The notes under the pieces: model-generated
The model's input: the letters and a program-made list of their open reading frames with translations, nothing else
The model's database searches: none
Told to the model about the DNA's origin: nothing
Program-made: the position numbers and the translations under genes
Source: Thermodesulfovibrionales bacterium
Lineage (GTDB): Bacteria; Nitrospirota; Thermodesulfovibrionia; Thermodesulfovibrionales; SM23-35
Direction of reading: 5' to 3'
Length of the DNA: 6,359 nt
NCBI GenBank assembly: GCA_022865525.1
Contig: JALHSV010000427.1
Location: forward strand, 1 to 6,359
Shown here: positions 5,278 to 6,359 of the stretch, in pieces
How positions within the stretch are numbered: position 1 is the first letter of the stretch
How the letters are laid out: every line of letters begins with the position of its first letter

Positions 5278-5439
5278 ATGAGTTTATCAAACATGAGAAA
5301 TGAGCATGAAAGAGTGCTATACAGAAATAAGATGAAAGAATTGATAACAATTTTGATGGAATCATCTCTCTATTTGACGATGCCTTTGCGAGAGAGGTAT
5401 TCACTGATAAATATGATTATAGAAAGATATAAATTTTGA
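5278..5439 (+). CDS. Possible small protein, 53 residues
   Basis: This open frame gives 53 residues from the ATG at 5278, or 48 from an in-frame ATG at 5293. It is not recognised. The sequence is rich in charged residues and leucine or isoleucine (ELITILMESSLYL, then PLRERYSLINMIIERYKF), and could form two amphipathic helices broken at the proline near residue 36. Neither start has a convincing ribosome site, which is the main argument against it. In its favour are the protein-like residue pattern and its place just ahead of a better-supported small gene in the same direction and frame, separated by a stop at 5437 and a TAG at 5458. It may be a real short protein, a remnant, or chance. Confidence 0.28.
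   Translation: MSLSNMRNEHERVLYRNKMKELITILMESSLYLTMPLRERYSLINMIIERYKF
5374..5403 (+). promoter_or_regulatory. Candidate promoter for the 92-residue gene
   Basis: TTGACG (5374-5379, 5/6 of consensus) and TATTCA (5398-5403, 4/6) are 18 bases apart. Transcription would begin near 5410 and read into the genes at 5488 and 5793. It lies inside the doubtful 53-residue frame; if it is the real promoter, that frame is less likely to be a gene. AT-rich DNA makes chance matches common. Confidence 0.25.
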
Positions 5440-5487
5440 CGAATAAAAATACCGAATTAGTGTCGACGTATGAAAAGAGGTTTTAGG

Positions 5488-5766
5488 ATGAAAAATCTGA
5501 GAGAATCATTTAAAAAGAAATTTACAAAAGACATACCCATTGAGATTGAACAGGACTATCCTGCTCATATACCGGTAGCAGAAATGATAGAGATTGTTTG
5601 TGTGGCTTCGAAAAAAATAGGGATAGACAGTTACGTGGTATTAAAACATTTTCAATTTACTGAAGAAGAAATAAAGGCTTACTTTCAAAAATTCCGTGTT
5701 TCAGATGCAATAGATCGAAATGAACCAGTTCGAATTCTCCCATCTGATCCTAAAATATTCAGTTGA
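5488..5766 (+). CDS. Hypothetical protein, 92 residues
   Basis: I do not recognise this protein. The start at 5488 is chosen because AGAGG lies seven bases before its ATG; the in-frame ATG at 5470 would add six residues but has no ribosome site. The N-terminus is strongly basic (KNLRESFKKKFTK, residues 2-14), followed by an acidic stretch IPIEIEQDYP and then what look like three helices: about 29-44 (AEMIEIVCVASKKIG), 46-56, and 58-71 (TEEEIKAYFQKFR). Three short helices after a basic tail could be a DNA-binding fold, but no helix-turn-helix signature is clear. There is one cysteine, no signal peptide and no membrane segment, so it is probably cytoplasmic. The base composition is AT-rich like its surroundings and unlike the metabolic genes, consistent with acquisition. 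A membrane peptide gene follows after 26 bases, probably in the same transcript. Confidence 0.65.
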   Translation: MKNLRESFKKKFTKDIPIEIEQDYPAHIPVAEMIEIVCVASKKIGIDSYVVLKHFQFTEEEIKAYFQKFRVSDAIDRNEPVRILPSDPKIFS

Positions 5767-5792
5767 TGGTTATAGAGAAAGTGAGGAAGTAA

Positions 5793-5927
5793 ATGTTATA
5801 TATTATTTTTTCATTGGCTGTGCTGAGTTTAGGATTTGTAACAATAATCTGCTGTATGTTTTCCTCAATGCTCAGTAGAGAAGAAGAACGTAAGATGAAG
5901 GTTGATTATGGCTCGAATTACTCCTAA
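5793..5927 (+). CDS. Small single-pass membrane protein, 44 residues
   Basis: A strong ribosome site, GAGG, lies six bases before the ATG. The 44-residue product starts with a hydrophobic stretch LYIIFSLAVLSLGFVTIICC (residues 2-21), long enough to cross the membrane, continues MFSSML, and ends in a charged tail SREEERKMKVDYGSNYS. The paired cysteines Cys20-Cys21 sit near the end of the membrane segment. With no charged residue before the helix and REEERK after it, the tail may face the cytoplasm, though the mixed charges make the orientation uncertain. Its family is unknown to me. Small peptides of this layout include accessory subunits of respiratory complexes and type I toxins; nothing here decides between them. 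It follows the 92-residue gene by 26 bases, so the two are likely coexpressed. Confidence 0.6.
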   Translation: MLYIIFSLAVLSLGFVTIICCMFSSMLSREEERKMKVDYGSNYS

Positions 5928-6335
5928 GAGATTGACTACGAAAAGGCATTTGCTGACACAAGAAAAGTGGTAATATTGTAAAAATGCTATAGATTGATCA
6001 ATGAAAATAGTTATTCTCGACTCACTTGTAGACTATTTGTTGCACCTACAAGGTGTTAAAAACGGAACGGCTTGGAAATTCAAACTTTCTTCATCAAGTC
6101 TGCATGGATGCTATTTGGCTGGGGATGCGCTGTTCAAATGCAAATCAATAAGCAAGAGGCTTTTCGAGACGAAAAAAGTCTGCTGGAGTATAGATACTTT
6201 TCTGGGTATCAGGTCCACCTACAAGTCCACATTTCTGACATACTCAAAGTTGTGAAGATTACTGGATGGAAAAGACACCATTAAAAAATCTTGATTTATT
6301 CATAATTTTTAAAGCAAGGATAATGACAAAAAATC
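5928..6335. other. AT-rich stretch with no defensible gene
   Basis: Two overlapping plus-strand frames fill much of this stretch: 6001-6255 (84 residues, ATG, no ribosome site) and 6072-6284 (70 residues, TTG start, no clear ribosome site). They are in different frames over 184 bases and neither resembles a family I know. The second has a somewhat more protein-like sequence (SLLEYRYFSGYQVHLQV). TGCTATAGA at 5985-5993 looks like an extended -10 box but lies only seven bases before the 6001 ATG. A small CACCT/AGGTG dyad is at 6043-6055. The minus strand shows only short frames. Decayed coding DNA or an intergenic region are both possible. Confidence 0.4.
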
Positions 6336-6344
6336 TGCTATACT
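6336..6344 (+). promoter_or_regulatory. Extended -10 promoter facing out of the window
   Basis: TGCTATACT fits the extended -10 pattern TGn-TATAAT with one mismatch. No -35 box is seen at the right distance, which such promoters do not strictly need. Transcription would start near 6351, so it would serve a gene to the right of the window. Confidence 0.3.
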
Positions 6345-6359
6345 TTGTTGAAAATGTAA

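Noticed and set aside
4901..6359. CRISPR array, tRNA or attachment site in the AT-rich half
   Set aside because: No spaced direct repeats, no tRNA-like cloverleaf arms and no long duplicated end sequence were seen by eye.

Overview
The window suggests a bacterium of moderate GC content, probably an anaerobe of the Nitrospirota or deltaproteobacterial kind. The lineage is an inference from gene content (an ApgM-type mutase and a free-standing NIL protein beside homoserine dehydrogenase) and is not proven by the sequence. There are two compositional halves. Positions 1 to about 4900 hold well-recognised metabolic genes; sampled line 4441-4500 is 33/60 GC. From about 5000 to the end the DNA is AT-rich (line 5281-5340 is 18/60 GC) and carries gene remnants, an inverted repeat and small unrecognised genes.

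Left half, minus strand, read right to left: lipA (lipoyl synthase, GTG start), hom (homoserine dehydrogenase with ACT domain), a MoeB/ThiF/HesA-family adenylyltransferase, a stand-alone NIL-domain protein, and the start of apgM (phosphoglycerate-mutase-like, often suspected to act as homoserine kinase next to hom). All five genes point the same way. Four junctions have gaps of 4 to 24 bases or, before the NIL gene, 102 bases with a strong ribosome site. A good sigma-70-like promoter lies just upstream of lipA, so this is probably one operon. hom and apgM point to threonine and homoserine synthesis. The E1-like protein and NIL protein suggest sulfur transfer toward homocysteine or methionine, but no sulfur-carrier protein or sulfhydrylase is visible here.

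Middle, plus strand: after a 229-base divergent promoter region, a class I/II PLP aminotransferase (3719-4900) resembles archaeal-type alanine/aspartate aminotransferases. Its roughly 90-base leader can form hairpins, one of which could mask the ribosome-binding site.

Right half: just past the aminotransferase lie a CxxC peptide remnant with a ribosome site but no start codon, and convergent to it a short ribbon-helix-helix (CopG-like) antitoxin or remnant. The 5' end of the latter lies inside a roughly 71-base inverted repeat. Then come three small plus-strand genes: a doubtful 53-residue ORF, a 92-residue unknown protein with a good ribosome site, and a 44-residue single-pass membrane peptide with a good ribosome site 26 bases after it. 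The last 430 bases hold no gene I can defend, only two overlapping weak frames and an extended -10 promoter that points out of the window.

The most unusual material is the AT-rich accessory segment and the MoeB/ThiF-like enzyme that lacks the family's usual catalytic cysteine.
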